Origin: Natronobacterium gregoryi SP2
GTDB lineage: Archaea; Halobacteriota; Halobacteria; Halobacteriales; Natrialbaceae
Assembly (NCBI RefSeq): GCF_000230715.2
Contig: NC_019792.1
Span: 992,001 to 1,056,000 of the forward strand
Length of the DNA stretch: 64,000 bases
Reading direction: 5' to 3'
Positions within the stretch are counted from its first letter, which is position 1; each line of letters opens with the position of its first letter. A model generated the notes under the pieces. The model ran no database searches and was not told the DNA's origin. It saw nothing but the letters and a program-made list of their open reading frames with translations. This document shows, piece after piece, positions 9,185-18,229 of this stretch. The position numbers were made by a program, and so were the translations under genes.

Positions 9185-9643
9185 ATGTACGTTCTCGACT
9201 CCTCGGCTTTCATCCACGACTTTCATACGACAGAACAGACTGCAACTATCCCCCTCGTCCGCGAAGAACTCGAGGACGAGAGTGCCTATCGCTACGACGC
9301 GATGGAAGGCTCCGGGATGCACATCCACATTCCGAACGAGGACACGACGGAGAAAGTCCAGCGGGCCGCCAAAGAGTCCGGCGACCTGGAGGTGCTCTCC
9401 GAGACCGACGTTCGACTCGTTGCGGCTAGTTTCGAACTCGACGCCACGCTCGTGACCGACGATTACGCGATGCAAAACGTCGCGGAGAAACTCAACGTCG
9501 ACGTCGAAGTGATCGCCCGCGAGGGAATCGACGAGCAGCGCCACTGGCACTACCAGTGTCAGGGCTGTGGCCGCGAGTTCGACGAGGAGAAAGATCGCTG
9601 TCCGATCTGTGGTTCATCACTCGCACGCAAGAATCCATCCTGA
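9185..9643 (+). CDS. Nob1-like PIN-domain endoribonuclease with zinc ribbon
   Basis: This 152-residue protein combines an N-terminal PIN nuclease domain (MYVLDSSAFIHDF, acidic residue D5; later acidic residues in ETDVRLVA and LVTDDYAM) with a C-terminal zinc ribbon (CQGCGREF...DRCPICG). The architecture is that of Nob1, which matures the 3' end of 16S/18S rRNA. The ATG at 9185 lies only 4 nt after the PRC-barrel stop. A seven-residue longer in-frame start would overlap the upstream gene and is less likely. Activity is inferred from the family. Confidence 0.9.
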   Translation: MYVLDSSAFIHDFHTTEQTATIPLVREELEDESAYRYDAMEGSGMHIHIPNEDTTEKVQRAAKESGDLEVLSETDVRLVAASFELDATLVTDDYAMQNVAEKLNVDVEVIAREGIDEQRHWHYQCQGCGREFDEEKDRCPICGSSLARKNPS

Positions 9644-9711
9644 CGCGCCCGGCTGACTGCCGATAGTTCACGAGTCCGGGAGCGACGCGTTCGTCGATTG
9701 GGACGCGGAAG

Positions 9712-10851
9712 TCAGGCGTAGGTGAAATAGAGGCTCGTCCAGAGGAGTGCGTTGTAGACGCCGTGGACGAGCGACGGGATTAGCAGGTTATCGGTTCGCT
9801 CGTAGATGGCACCGAGGACGATCGATAGACCGAAGACGATCCCGAGACTGGCGATGACTGCACCGAGGTCGGCCGTCCCGTATGCGAAGACGTGAACCAG
9901 CGCGAAGATGACGCTGGCAACGACGATCGCGCCGTACCGGGAGAAGCTACGGTACAGTTCTTTCTGGATCACGTTTCGGTAGAGCAACTCCTCGAAGGGG
10001 CCGACGACCAGAATCGCCGCGGGGATCAACACGAGCAGGACTTCCGGGGACTGCTGTGCCTGACCTGTGGTGCCGTGTTCTGCGCTTTCGACGCCGATCA
10101 GTTCGAAGAAAAACGAGATCAGAAACATCGCCCCGAAGAGGACGACGAGGCCGCCGACGGCCCACGCGGCGTCTCGCTTCGTCGGAACGTGCAGGTCGAT
10201 AAACGACAGGTCGTACTGTCTGAGCGTGATGTACCCGAACACGACCAGTCCCGTGCCAAGCGCCATCCCGAGCTGGCTAACGACGGTTCCCTGGACCATC
10301 GATAGTTCGGGCGTCGACAAGATCTGGGCGGCCGGGCCTTCGAGGACCAGCGTCACCATCGCAGGGACGTACAGTCCGACGATTCCGACCCCGGCCAGCG
10401 TCGCAGTTTGCTGGGCGCGACGGACGAGGCCGGCCACGCCGACGCCGAAGTAGTCTGCGGCCCCGAGACCGACGCACAGCCCTGCCGTCACGAACGCAGT
10501 GACGAGCAGCGAGAGCGACCAGGTTCCGTCGAGAAGCGGTACCGGGAGATCGACCACCGCCAGCAAGCCCCTGTTCAATGCGTAGCCGGAGAGCAAGACG
10601 ACCGCCAGACTCGAGAGGGTAGCGACGACTGCAACGGGTCTGCGATCGGGACCGCCGTGGCGGCGGGCGAGAAAGGCGAAGACGGCGACGAGGGCAAAGC
10701 CGCTGGCGGCCAGGACGGCCGGCTCGTCGACGCCGCGGCGAACGGGGACGAGAACGGCGGCCATCGTCACGGCCGCGACTGCCGTTCCGAGGCTCGAGGC
10801 GACGTCAGAATCGGTAGCGCCCGTGTCGTCGGCTCGGACAGTGTCGGTCAT
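9712..10851 (-). CDS. CPBP (CAAX-like) family intramembrane metalloprotease
   Basis: This 379-residue integral membrane protein has about eight to nine hydrophobic segments. The C-terminal half carries the CPBP/Abi signature: the paired glutamates of FEELLYRN near residue 288, His in ALVHVFAYG near 317, and the final HGVYNALLW motif. Members cleave prenylated or other membrane substrates, or are involved in bacteriocin self-protection; the haloarchaeal substrates are unknown. The first half (residues 1-190) is a less conserved bundle of membrane segments. The next gene downstream on the plus strand ends 68 nt away (Nob1), in convergent arrangement. Confidence 0.9.
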   Translation of the reverse strand: MTDTVRADDTGATDSDVASSLGTAVAAVTMAAVLVPVRRGVDEPAVLAASGFALVAVFAFLARRHGGPDRRPVAVVATLSSLAVVLLSGYALNRGLLAVVDLPVPLLDGTWSLSLLVTAFVTAGLCVGLGAADYFGVGVAGLVRRAQQTATLAGVGIVGLYVPAMVTLVLEGPAAQILSTPELSMVQGTVVSQLGMALGTGLVVFGYITLRQYDLSFIDLHVPTKRDAAWAVGGLVVLFGAMFLISFFFELIGVESAEHGTTGQAQQSPEVLLVLIPAAILVVGPFEELLYRNVIQKELYRSFSRYGAIVVASVIFALVHVFAYGTADLGAVIASLGIVFGLSIVLGAIYERTDNLLIPSLVHGVYNALLWTSLYFTYA

Positions 10852-10911
10852 GCGTTGTTCGACAGTTCGCGTGAACGTTCATATGACCTCCGCAACGTGG
10901 CGGATCGGCGG

Positions 10912-11021
10912 CTAGTACCGTCCCAAGTCTACTCTGGCTAGTGCACTCCACTTCCGATCGAGAATCGTGATCGGTTTGGGCCAACTCTCAACTAGTCGGT
11001 CCACGCTTGGGATGGTACTAG
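10912..11021 (+). repeat. Type B CTAG-bounded palindromic repeat, full copy (110 bp)
   Basis: The element is bounded by CTAG at both ends. The outer arms CTAGTACCGTCCCAAG and CTTGGGATGGTACTAG are inverted repeats, and a second inner palindrome (GATCGAGAATCGTGATCG) lies in the middle. It is nearly identical to the copy at 31397. Its last CTAG is also the first CTAG of the adjoining type A repeat. Confidence 0.85.
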
Positions 11022-11105
11022 TACCGTCCCAACCGTCGACTGACGGGTCGAATCGAGCCACACCGCCAGATTCGACCCATCAGTTCAGGCTTGGCCCGCC
11101 ACTAG
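11018..11105 (+). repeat. Type A CTAG-bounded repeat (88 bp) supplying the pgi stop codon
   Basis: This 88-bp element has imperfect inverted arms (CTAGTACCGTCCCAACC and GGCTTGGCCCGCCACTAG) and an inner pair GGGTCGAATC / GATTCGACCC. The final CTAG contains the TAG stop codon of pgi on the minus strand. The orientation is opposite, relative to the adjoining type B copy, to that seen at 31503. Confidence 0.85.
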
Positions 11106-12397
11106 CGTTCGACGCGGAGTTCGGTCTTCTCTGCGACCGCGTTGGCCTCCTCGAACTCTCCTCCGCCCAGCAGACCACGCGTCGCCTTCTTGGCCCACTC
11201 GACGGCCGGCTGTTCGAACGTGTTCACGCCGTAGAGTTCGCCCGCGAGGACGCAGGCCGCCTCCATGCTGTACAGCAGACCGCCGAGTTCGTACTCGTCG
11301 ATCTGTTCGATCTCGAGGCGGACGTTCGGTCGACCCGCGGCGGCGAGACTCGCCTCCGTGGCTTCGAACTCGGCCTTGAGCAGGTCGCCGAGCGTCGAGT
11401 CACCGAGGTAAGCCAGATCCTCGACTTGCGTCTCGGGGATCGGTCGATCCTCGTTGGTTCCGGCGATGAGGAATGTGACGAGCTTGTCCCGCGGGCCGGC
11501 ACGGTACAGTTGTAGCTGGGAGTGCTGGTCGGTCACGCCCAGCGCCCGGACGGGGGTCTGGCCGAGTTCGTCCTTGCCGAGGCTCTCGGCCCACAGCTGG
11601 GCGAACCACTCGGCGAACGTCTCGAGTGACTCGGCGTAGGGCATCACGGCGTTCGTCCCCGCGCCGCGCTGGTCGAGGGCGTAGGCCGTCGCGCCGTAGG
11701 CGTAGGCCGGACAGTCGAACAGCGATCCCGCAAGCGTCTCGCGTTCGGCGGCGGCACCCTCGAGCAGGGCCTCGAGGTCGTGGCCACAGACCGCCGCAGC
11801 GACCATCCCGACCGCGGACAACGCCGAGAAGCGGCCGGGGACGCCGTCGGGAACTTTCAGCGACGGCAGGTCGTGACGGTCCGCGAGGTCGCACAACGGA
11901 CCAGCGTCGCCGGTCGTGACGATCGTTCGTTCGGTCCAGTCGACGCCCGCGGAGTCGAACGCCTCGCGGACGACCAGGAAGTTCGCCAGCGTCTCCGCCG
12001 TCGTACCCGAGCGCGAGACGACGTTGATCGCCGTCTTCTCGAGGGGCAGCGACTCGAGTCGGCGCGAGATCCAGTCGGGGTCGACGTTGTCGAGGAAGAC
12101 GGTCTCCGTGTCGGATTCTAGCGCGTCGACGATCGTCGCCGCGCCGAGCGAACTCCCGCCGATGCCGACGGTGACCAGCGCCTCGGCGTCGGCGACCGGC
12201 TCGACGGCGGCACGGATCTCGTCGGGGTCCGTCCGTTCTGGGAGGTTCAGTGCCTCGTACCCGTGTTCGGCGTTTTCCATGCCGCGTTCGATCCGTTCGT
12301 GAGCCTCGGCGACCTGCTCGTCGAGGCGCTCGAGACTCGCCCGCGAGACGCCCGGTGACGCCTCGGACGCGAGCGCGTTACCGATGTCGACGTTCAT
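11102..12397 (-). CDS. pgi: Glucose-6-phosphate isomerase
   Basis: This 431-residue isomerase of the SIS-domain type interconverts glucose-6-phosphate and fructose-6-phosphate in gluconeogenesis and the haloarchaeal sugar pathways. The first SIS domain contains VGIGGSSLGAATIVDAL near residue 75. A second conserved block with SRSGTTAETLANF is near 122, and the C-terminal region contains QQ/VEWAKKATRGLL. It is slightly shorter than bacterial enzymes, as in other haloarchaea. ATG 12397 (MNVDIGNALASEA) was chosen over a 20-residue upstream extension with no similarity. The TAG stop lies inside a type A repeat. Confidence 0.95.
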   Translation of the reverse strand: MNVDIGNALASEASPGVSRASLERLDEQVAEAHERIERGMENAEHGYEALNLPERTDPDEIRAAVEPVADAEALVTVGIGGSSLGAATIVDALESDTETVFLDNVDPDWISRRLESLPLEKTAINVVSRSGTTAETLANFLVVREAFDSAGVDWTERTIVTTGDAGPLCDLADRHDLPSLKVPDGVPGRFSALSAVGMVAAAVCGHDLEALLEGAAAERETLAGSLFDCPAYAYGATAYALDQRGAGTNAVMPYAESLETFAEWFAQLWAESLGKDELGQTPVRALGVTDQHSQLQLYRAGPRDKLVTFLIAGTNEDRPIPETQVEDLAYLGDSTLGDLLKAEFEATEASLAAAGRPNVRLEIEQIDEYELGGLLYSMEAACVLAGELYGVNTFEQPAVEWAKKATRGLLGGGEFEEANAVAEKTELRVER

Positions 12398-12520
12398 ACG
12401 AGAGGGGCCAACCGCCGTGGCCAAAGGCGTTCCGTGATACGACGAGTAGCGCCGCACCGACCGAACGACAGGAAAATAACAGAAAAGACTTGACGACGGG
12501 AACTGTCGGATCAGGTACCG

Positions 12521-13732
12521 ATGCCCTCCCGCTGCTCTCGCCGCTCGATGCTCACCGCGACTGGAACGCTCGGCGTCGCCGCCCTCTCTGGCTGTCTCGG
12601 TAGCCGAACCGCTGACGCGGGCGAGACGGCCGCCTACGACTGGTCGACCGGTGGTGCCGACGCTCGAAACTCCCGGGCGATCCCCGACGGCGTCGCCCCA
12701 CGGGACGACCCGACACTCGAGTGGGCACTCGAGTTCGACGCCTATCCGGTCCTCGCGGAACCGATCGTTGCCGACGAGGTCGTGTTACTGACGACCGGGC
12801 GCGACGTCGTCGCCGTCGACCGCGAAACGCGCGAGCGGCTGTGGTCCGTCGAGTCGGAGAACGGTGACCGCGGCGTCACGTACACGAGCGCGTCGACGGT
12901 CGTCGAGGGGGTGGCGTACGTCACCGATCACGGGACGTTGATCGCCGTCGACGTAGAGAGCGGCAAGCGCGAGTGGAAGTACGAGTTCGACTATCCGTTC
13001 GTGGACCACGCGCCGACGTACCTCGATCGAACGGAGCACCTCTACGCGGCCGCCGGCGAGTACGTTCGATCGTTCGACCCCGAGACGGGCGAGGTGGTCT
13101 GGGAGCGCCAGTTGCAAGGGATCGCCCATGGGTCGATCGTGTTCAACGAGACCTCCCTGTTCCCGCTGGTCGTCGCCACACAGAGTGGCGAACTGTACGC
13201 GCTCGACACCTCGGGGCGCGTTCGCTGGCGACGACAGCTACCGGACTGGATCAGGTCGACACCGACGGTGGTCACGTCGGGCGATCGACTGGGTGGATCG
13301 GGAATCGTCGTCGGCTGCCGGGACGGGTACGTGTACTGTCTCGACGACACCGGCAGGCGGGAGTGGCGTGCCAGCACGGGCACGTCTCCTGACGGCGCCA
13401 GTGCGGTCGCCCACGACAGAGTGTTCGTCCGGGACAACGAGACGCTCTACGCCTTCGACGCCGACGACGGCGACGAATCCTGGCGAGTCGACGTCGGTGA
13501 AGGCACGCGGAATCCACCGATCGTCGTCGGCGACACCGTCTACGTCGGCGGCGACCGACTGTACGCGATCGACGTCGACGGCGGGATCGGCGTCCGCGAA
13601 CACCGCGTTCGCGAGCGCCGGTTCGCGTCCGACGTCGACGGCACAGTGACGTTCGTCAGCGCAGCCGACGGACAACTGTTCGTCGTGGTCGACCTCGAGG
13701 ACGGCGAGTTCGAGTTGCACGTGCTCTCCTAG
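12521..13732 (+). CDS. PQQ-like beta-propeller Tat lipoprotein
   Basis: This 403-residue secreted protein has a twin-arginine signal (CSRRSMLTATGTLGVAALSG) ending in a lipobox Cys near residue 26, so it is predicted to be exported by Tat and lipid-anchored on the outer face of the membrane. The rest is a repeated beta-propeller of PQQ-like blades with recurring motifs such as VVAVDRETRERLWSVE, LIAVDVESGKREWKYE and LYAFDADDGDESWRVD. Families of this type include BamB-like scaffolds and quinoprotein-like proteins. No catalytic residues for a dehydrogenase are evident, so a scaffold or binding role is more likely. It is transcribed divergently from pgi. Confidence 0.88.
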   Translation: MPSRCSRRSMLTATGTLGVAALSGCLGSRTADAGETAAYDWSTGGADARNSRAIPDGVAPRDDPTLEWALEFDAYPVLAEPIVADEVVLLTTGRDVVAVDRETRERLWSVESENGDRGVTYTSASTVVEGVAYVTDHGTLIAVDVESGKREWKYEFDYPFVDHAPTYLDRTEHLYAAAGEYVRSFDPETGEVVWERQLQGIAHGSIVFNETSLFPLVVATQSGELYALDTSGRVRWRRQLPDWIRSTPTVVTSGDRLGGSGIVVGCRDGYVYCLDDTGRREWRASTGTSPDGASAVAHDRVFVRDNETLYAFDADDGDESWRVDVGEGTRNPPIVVGDTVYVGGDRLYAIDVDGGIGVREHRVRERRFASDVDGTVTFVSAADGQLFVVVDLEDGEFELHVLS

Positions 13733-13794
13733 CCCGCTCGCTGTGACGCTCTGAAGCCGAAACCCGGAAAACGGTTCCTTTCCTACGACCGCCC

Positions 13795-14268
13795 ATGACC
13801 GAAAAGACGGGTACGTTCGTCGTCACGCACGCCGAAAGCGAGTCGGCCGTCGTCCGCGACGTCGAGACTGCACAGGTCCACACGCTCGCCTCGAACCCCG
13901 GCCTCGAGCTCCACGACGTCCTCGAGGCGACCGTCGCACCCGAACCGCCACTCGAAGTCGCCTGGGAAGTGATCGACGTCGAGGAGCGCCGGTCGATCGA
14001 ACTGGTCGACAGCGACCTCGAGCCGACCCAACACGAGAGAGCGCTCGCTGCAGAGACCGACGTCGGCGACATCGTGAAAGAAGAACGGGCCGGCACCGGC
14101 GAGATTCACGTCTTTCCGGTTCCCGGCGAGGACGTCGAGGCTGCCGCGACCGACGTCTTGGAGGACGACGAGACGATCGCGCGAGCGGCGCGACTCGAGG
14201 CGGTCCGCGTCGAGGTGCGCCGGTCGGTCGACGACGGCGTGTTGAGCGTGCGGTACCTGCCGAACTAG
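13795..14268 (+). CDS. DUF5812 family protein
   Basis: This 157-residue acidic protein is conserved in haloarchaea and corresponds to DUF5812. The first half starts TGTFVVTHAESESAVVRDVE and the following segment LHDVLEATVAPEPPLEVAW looks like a small beta-barrel. The second half (residues 85-157) has an RNA-binding-like alternation of strands and helices. No signal peptide or membrane segment is visible. It ends tail to tail against the next minus-strand gene with no gap. The function is unknown. Confidence 0.82.
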   Translation: MTEKTGTFVVTHAESESAVVRDVETAQVHTLASNPGLELHDVLEATVAPEPPLEVAWEVIDVEERRSIELVDSDLEPTQHERALAAETDVGDIVKEERAGTGEIHVFPVPGEDVEAAATDVLEDDETIARAARLEAVRVEVRRSVDDGVLSVRYLPN

Positions 14269-14640
14269 TCAGGCCCGTCCCGGTCCGCCCTGGCTCTGGA
14301 CGCGCCAACTTCCCTCGAGTCCACAGGCGTCTCTGACCTCGTAGGCGATTTCGGTGTCTTCAGCGATACGAGGGCCGCCCTCGACGCGTTCGACCCGAAG
14401 GGGGACGTCGAGCGTGTTGCCACAGCAGCCGACGCCGACGAACTCTTCCCACCGATCACCCTCGACGGCTTCTTCGCGGGTCTTGCAGAGGAAGGCACGA
14501 AACGAGGGTTTCTCGACCTGGAACCGCCCCCACTTCGAGAGGTCGGCCGGGTACGACACCACGACCCGGCCGGCACGTTCGTCGACGGTGCGGTCGGTGG
14601 TCGTCTCGAGTCCACCGTCGCAGTTCGAATCGGGTGCCAT
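14269..14640 (-). CDS. Conserved hypothetical haloarchaeal protein
   Basis: This 123-residue acidic protein has no membrane segments. It has four Cys residues: one near the N-terminus, one in FLCKTREEAV, a CC pair in GVGCCGNTLDVPLRV, and one in VRDACGLEG. The CC pair could bind metal, but there is no regular zinc-finger spacing. The start at 14640 is an ATG just before a run of polar residues, and 117 nt separate it from the secF start on the opposite strand. I do not recognise the family. It converges directly on the DUF5812 gene. Confidence 0.75.
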   Translation of the reverse strand: MAPDSNCDGGLETTTDRTVDERAGRVVVSYPADLSKWGRFQVEKPSFRAFLCKTREEAVEGDRWEEFVGVGCCGNTLDVPLRVERVEGGPRIAEDTEIAYEVRDACGLEGSWRVQSQGGPGRA

Positions 14641-14757
14641 ATCCGAAAAACGGGCTCGAAGCGCTTCAGTCTGGTGTATTTTCTAGGTTCTTCCTCGGAA
14701 AGATATGCTGGAGAAATTGAGAAGGCTTACTTCGGGCGACTACGAGTGGTTCCGTAC

Positions 14758-15654
14758 ATGGGGACTTTCGACGTACCGGACATAGAGTACACCCGGTACA
14801 GCAGCCGCCAACTCTTGGCGGTGCCGCTTGCGGTTCTTGCAGTTGCGCTGCTCGTTCTCGGTGGGACGTTCGTGATGACCGGTGCACCCGTGCCCCTGGG
14901 CATGGACTTTGCGGGCGGAGCACAGCTGACGGTCCAGACGACGTCTGCGGACGCCGAGATCCAGGATGCCTTCACGGTGGAACCGGATTCCATCCAGGCC
15001 GTACAGGCACCCGACGTCGACAACCAGTATACGATCCAGTTTGCCGGCGTCGAGGACGACGACGTGATCTCGGACCTGGCGACACAGGCCGAAGCGAATC
15101 TAGCCCAGGATGGCGACGCGTCGATCGTCCAGTCCGAATCGACGGCGTCGGCGAGCTTCGCCGAACAGGCACAACAGACCGCACTCCTGGGGATCGCTGC
15201 CGCGTTCGTCGGGATGAGCGTCATCGCGTTTCTGCTCTTTCGGACGTTCGTCCCGTCGATCGCAATCGTCGCGTCGGCTTTTTCCGACATGGTGATTCCG
15301 CTGGCGTTCATGTCGGTCGCCGACATCCCGCTCTCGCTGGGAACGGTCGCCGCGCTGTTGATGCTGATCGGGTACTCGGTCGACTCGGATATCCTGTTGA
15401 ACAACCACGTTCTGCGGCGACAGGGTGACTTCTACGAGAGCACCCACCGCGCGATGCGGACCGGTATCACGATGACTGTCACCTCGATGATGGCGATGCT
15501 CGTGATGGGGATCACCGCGTCACTGTTCGGCGTGGAGCTACTGGCGTCGGTCGGTATTATCCTCTTCGTCGGTCTCGCAGCCGACCTGATGAACACGTAC
15601 CTAATGAACGTAACCCTGCTTCGCTGGTACAAATTCCACGGGGTGAGATCGTAA
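14758..15654 (+). CDS. secF: Protein translocase subunit SecF
   Basis: This 298-residue subunit works with SecD to pull exported proteins through SecYEG. The membrane topology is the SecF type: one N-terminal segment (residues 17-40), a short external domain, then five membrane segments with the conserved block LMLIGYSVDSDILLNNHV near residue 205. ATG 14758 (MGTFDVPDIEYTRYS) is chosen from haloarchaeal homologues; a further upstream ATG at 14674 gives 28 residues of poor character. The stop codon overlaps the secD ATG (TAATG), so the two are translationally coupled in the order secF-secD, as is typical in haloarchaea. Confidence 0.95.
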   Translation: MGTFDVPDIEYTRYSSRQLLAVPLAVLAVALLVLGGTFVMTGAPVPLGMDFAGGAQLTVQTTSADAEIQDAFTVEPDSIQAVQAPDVDNQYTIQFAGVEDDDVISDLATQAEANLAQDGDASIVQSESTASASFAEQAQQTALLGIAAAFVGMSVIAFLLFRTFVPSIAIVASAFSDMVIPLAFMSVADIPLSLGTVAALLMLIGYSVDSDILLNNHVLRRQGDFYESTHRAMRTGITMTVTSMMAMLVMGITASLFGVELLASVGIILFVGLAADLMNTYLMNVTLLRWYKFHGVRS

Positions 15655-17318
15655 TGGGACCGATCGCCTTCGTCAAAGAGTACTGGCGGTTCCTCCTGCT
15701 GGTCGTCTTCGTGACGGCCGCGCTATCCGCGTTGTTCGTGCCCGGGTTCGCTATGGGCGACGACGACGTGGTGCTGGACGAAGAGAACCAAACTGTCGAC
15801 GAGAACCCGACGAACCTCGAGTACGGCCTCGGACTCGAGGGCGGCGCACGAATTAGCGCACCGCCGGTCGGGATGACCGTCAGCGACCTCGCGATCGAGC
15901 ACGACGAACAAAACGACGTGCAGTCTGCAGTACAGCAGGATCTCGGCCTCGAGCCGGTTGACGTGACCGTTCGGTTCCACGAAGAGGGGAACTACTTCAC
16001 TATCGAAGTGTTCGACGAGGACACCACGGAAAGCGAGTTTGCCGGGGCGTTACAGGCTGCAGACGTCGAGGTCGTCGAAGCCGGTGGCGAACGTGAAGTC
16101 ACCGGAGACGACGTCGAGAACAGGGTCACCCAGGACACCCGTGATCAGATGATCGAGACGATCGAGTTGCGGATCAACGAGGCGGGGCTGTCGGGCGGCA
16201 CTGCCTACGAAGAGGCGACCCTCGGCGGCGAGCACTATATCGTCACCGAAGTGCCCGGGATGACCTCGGACGAACTCCACGAGTTGCTCACCGACCGTGG
16301 TGACGTCCGCGTCGTTGCCTACCACCCAGGTGGCGAGAACGGGACCCACACGAACGATACCGTGCTCACCCGGAACGACATGAGCCAGATCGGGTCGGCC
16401 TCCTACGACGACAGGTATGGACAACACTACGTCTCGGTTACCGTCGACGACACCAGCGCCGAAGGCGAACGCAGTCCCGCAGAGGAGTACGAGGCGGCGA
16501 TGAACGAGTACGGGTTCACCTCCCAGGGAGTCGGACAGTGTACCATCCAGGATCGTCAGGCCGACGAGTTCGACTTCGACCATCCCGAAGGTGACCAGCA
16601 GTGGTGTCTCCTCACTATGGTCGACGACGACGTGGTCGACGCCCACCCGATGGGTGACGACCTCGCCGCGAGCATGTACAACGAGGAGTGGTCTGCCAAC
16701 CCGACGTTCCGGATGATCGTCCCGACCCAGCAGGACGCCCACTCTCTCGCAGTCAACCTCCACTCCGGCGCGCTGAGCGCGCCGCTGGACTTCGATCGCG
16801 ACCAGCAGTACTCGATCAGCCCGGCACTCGCCGACCAGTTCAAGGAGTACTCGCTGCTGATCGGCGTCCTGTCGATCCTGACCGTCAGTGGTGTGGTCTT
16901 CCTCCGTTACCGTGACAAGCGCGTCGCCCTGCCGATGATCGCCACGGCGATGGCGGAGGTGGTCATCTTGCTCGGCTTCGCGGCCGCGATACGCATGCCA
17001 CTCGACCTCTCTCACGTCGCCGGGTTCATCGCCGTCGTCGGTACCGGGGTCGACGACCTCGTGATAATCGCCGACGAGGTGATGGACGAAGGCGACGTCA
17101 ACTCACAGCGGGTATTCGAATCGCGGTTCCGCAAGGCTTTCTGGATTATCGGGGCCGCGGCCGCGACGACGATCATCGCGATGTCGCCACTCGCCGTGTT
17201 GAGCCTCGGGGACCTCCGTGGATTCGCCATCATCACGATCCTCGGTGTTCTCATCGGCGTCCTCATCACCCGTCCCGCCTACGGTGACATCCTCCAGCGG
17301 CTGCTGACGGACAAGTAA
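15654..17318 (+). CDS. secD: Protein translocase subunit SecD
   Basis: This 554-residue partner of SecF has one N-terminal membrane segment (residues 12-32), a long acidic extracellular domain containing the conserved LEYGLGLEGGARI segment near 52, and five C-terminal membrane segments from about residue 400. These include GFIAVVGTGVDDLVIIADEV, the counterpart of the proton-path region. The acidic P1 domain is enlarged in Asp/Glu, as expected for a protein exposed to high salt. It overlaps the secF stop codon by 1 nt. Confidence 0.95.
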   Translation: MGPIAFVKEYWRFLLLVVFVTAALSALFVPGFAMGDDDVVLDEENQTVDENPTNLEYGLGLEGGARISAPPVGMTVSDLAIEHDEQNDVQSAVQQDLGLEPVDVTVRFHEEGNYFTIEVFDEDTTESEFAGALQAADVEVVEAGGEREVTGDDVENRVTQDTRDQMIETIELRINEAGLSGGTAYEEATLGGEHYIVTEVPGMTSDELHELLTDRGDVRVVAYHPGGENGTHTNDTVLTRNDMSQIGSASYDDRYGQHYVSVTVDDTSAEGERSPAEEYEAAMNEYGFTSQGVGQCTIQDRQADEFDFDHPEGDQQWCLLTMVDDDVVDAHPMGDDLAASMYNEEWSANPTFRMIVPTQQDAHSLAVNLHSGALSAPLDFDRDQQYSISPALADQFKEYSLLIGVLSILTVSGVVFLRYRDKRVALPMIATAMAEVVILLGFAAAIRMPLDLSHVAGFIAVVGTGVDDLVIIADEVMDEGDVNSQRVFESRFRKAFWIIGAAAATTIIAMSPLAVLSLGDLRGFAIITILGVLIGVLITRPAYGDILQRLLTDK

Positions 17319-17322
17319 GAAA

Positions 17323-17427
17323 CTACTCGTTTTTGCACCGCGGACACCACTCGACTCTCTCGCCGTTTCCCTTCGTTCGTGCGAAATCGAGCGACACTGA
17401 CCGGTCACAGTTCGTACAAAGCGGCAT
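17323..17427 (-). CDS. 34-residue CxxC zinc-finger microprotein
   Basis: This very short ORF encodes a likely zinc ribbon with two CxxC pairs: CTNC near residues 4-7 and CPRC near 28-31. Basic and acidic residues lie between them. It sits 56 nt downstream of rnhB on the same strand and 5 nt after the convergent secD stop. Haloarchaea carry many such CxxC microproteins with regulatory roles. The function here is unknown. Support comes from the intact paired motif and the context. Confidence 0.65.
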   Translation of the reverse strand: MPLCTNCDRSVSLDFARTKGNGERVEWCPRCKNE

Positions 17428-17482
17428 ACGACTCGCGTTCGCGCGGGTCGAGAGAGAACCGGCGCTGTATCTGCAAGGGCGC

Positions 17483-18148
17483 TCAGAACTGCTCGAGTCC
17501 GGTCTGCTGGGCGCTCGCCAACGCCTTCTCGCAGGTCGACCACGAACTGCGGGCAAACGGTGGTAACTCGCCGTGGTCGTCGACGTACGACTCGAGGAAC
17601 TCCCGGGTCGTCGGATCGCTCGGGTAGCCGCTGCCGACGTCGCCGTACTCCTCGGAAATGGCCGCGACGTGGGCGTCGCGTTCGACCTTGGCGACGATAC
17701 TGGCCGCACCGACGACCGGCGAGTCGTCGTCGGCACCGTGGCGTGCCTCGAGGTCGAGGTCTCTGGAGAGCGACGCTGCGTCGGCAACCCGGCGTGCGAA
17801 CCGGTTGGCGTCGGTGTCGCAGGCGTCACAGAGGCCGTCGACTGAGTCGTTCTCGAGCGCACAGTCCTCGAGTGCAGCCTCGATCGCGTTCGCGTGTGCC
17901 TCGACGGTAAGGGAGTTCATGTCCGTCGTCGGCTCGTCGATTCGACCGGTCGAAATTTCGGCGACGCCGATCCCGAACCGGTCGTCTTCACGCAGCGTCG
18001 CGGCGAGTTTCTCCCGGTGCTCGGGCGCAAGCCGTTTCGAATCCGCGATTCCATCCGGGAGCGCGGCCGCCTCCGGGACGTAGACGGCCGCGGCGAACAT
18101 CGACCCAAGCACCGGTCCTTTGCCTGCCTCGTCGACACCGAATGGCAT
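17483..18148 (-). CDS. rnhB: Ribonuclease HII
   Basis: This 221-residue enzyme removes RNA from RNA-DNA hybrids, including single ribonucleotides and primers. The N-terminal GVDEAGKGPVLG motif supplies the catalytic Asp-Glu pair. The DSKRL segment near residue 41 and the C-terminal SGYPSDPTTREFL block are diagnostic of type 2 RNase H. ATG 18148 (MPFGVDEAGKG) matches the family N-terminus; the long upstream in-frame extension is antisense to the neighbouring peptidase gene and is not coding. It is transcribed divergently from the S9 peptidase. Confidence 0.95.
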   Translation of the reverse strand: MPFGVDEAGKGPVLGSMFAAAVYVPEAAALPDGIADSKRLAPEHREKLAATLREDDRFGIGVAEISTGRIDEPTTDMNSLTVEAHANAIEAALEDCALENDSVDGLCDACDTDANRFARRVADAASLSRDLDLEARHGADDDSPVVGAASIVAKVERDAHVAAISEEYGDVGSGYPSDPTTREFLESYVDDHGELPPFARSSWSTCEKALASAQQTGLEQF

Positions 18149-18198
18149 ACGCGAACACGTCGTGGACTCGAGAGATAACGGTTGTGACTCACCCCAAC

Positions 18199-18208
18199 CT
18201 ATATATTG
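18199..18208 (+). promoter_or_regulatory. TATA box for the S9 peptidase gene
   Basis: CTATATATTG lies about 27 nt before the GTG start at 18230, the spacing expected for a leaderless archaeal transcript. This supports the unusual GTG start. Confidence 0.6.
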
Positions 18209-18229
18209 CTTCCCTGAAACGAATGCGTC

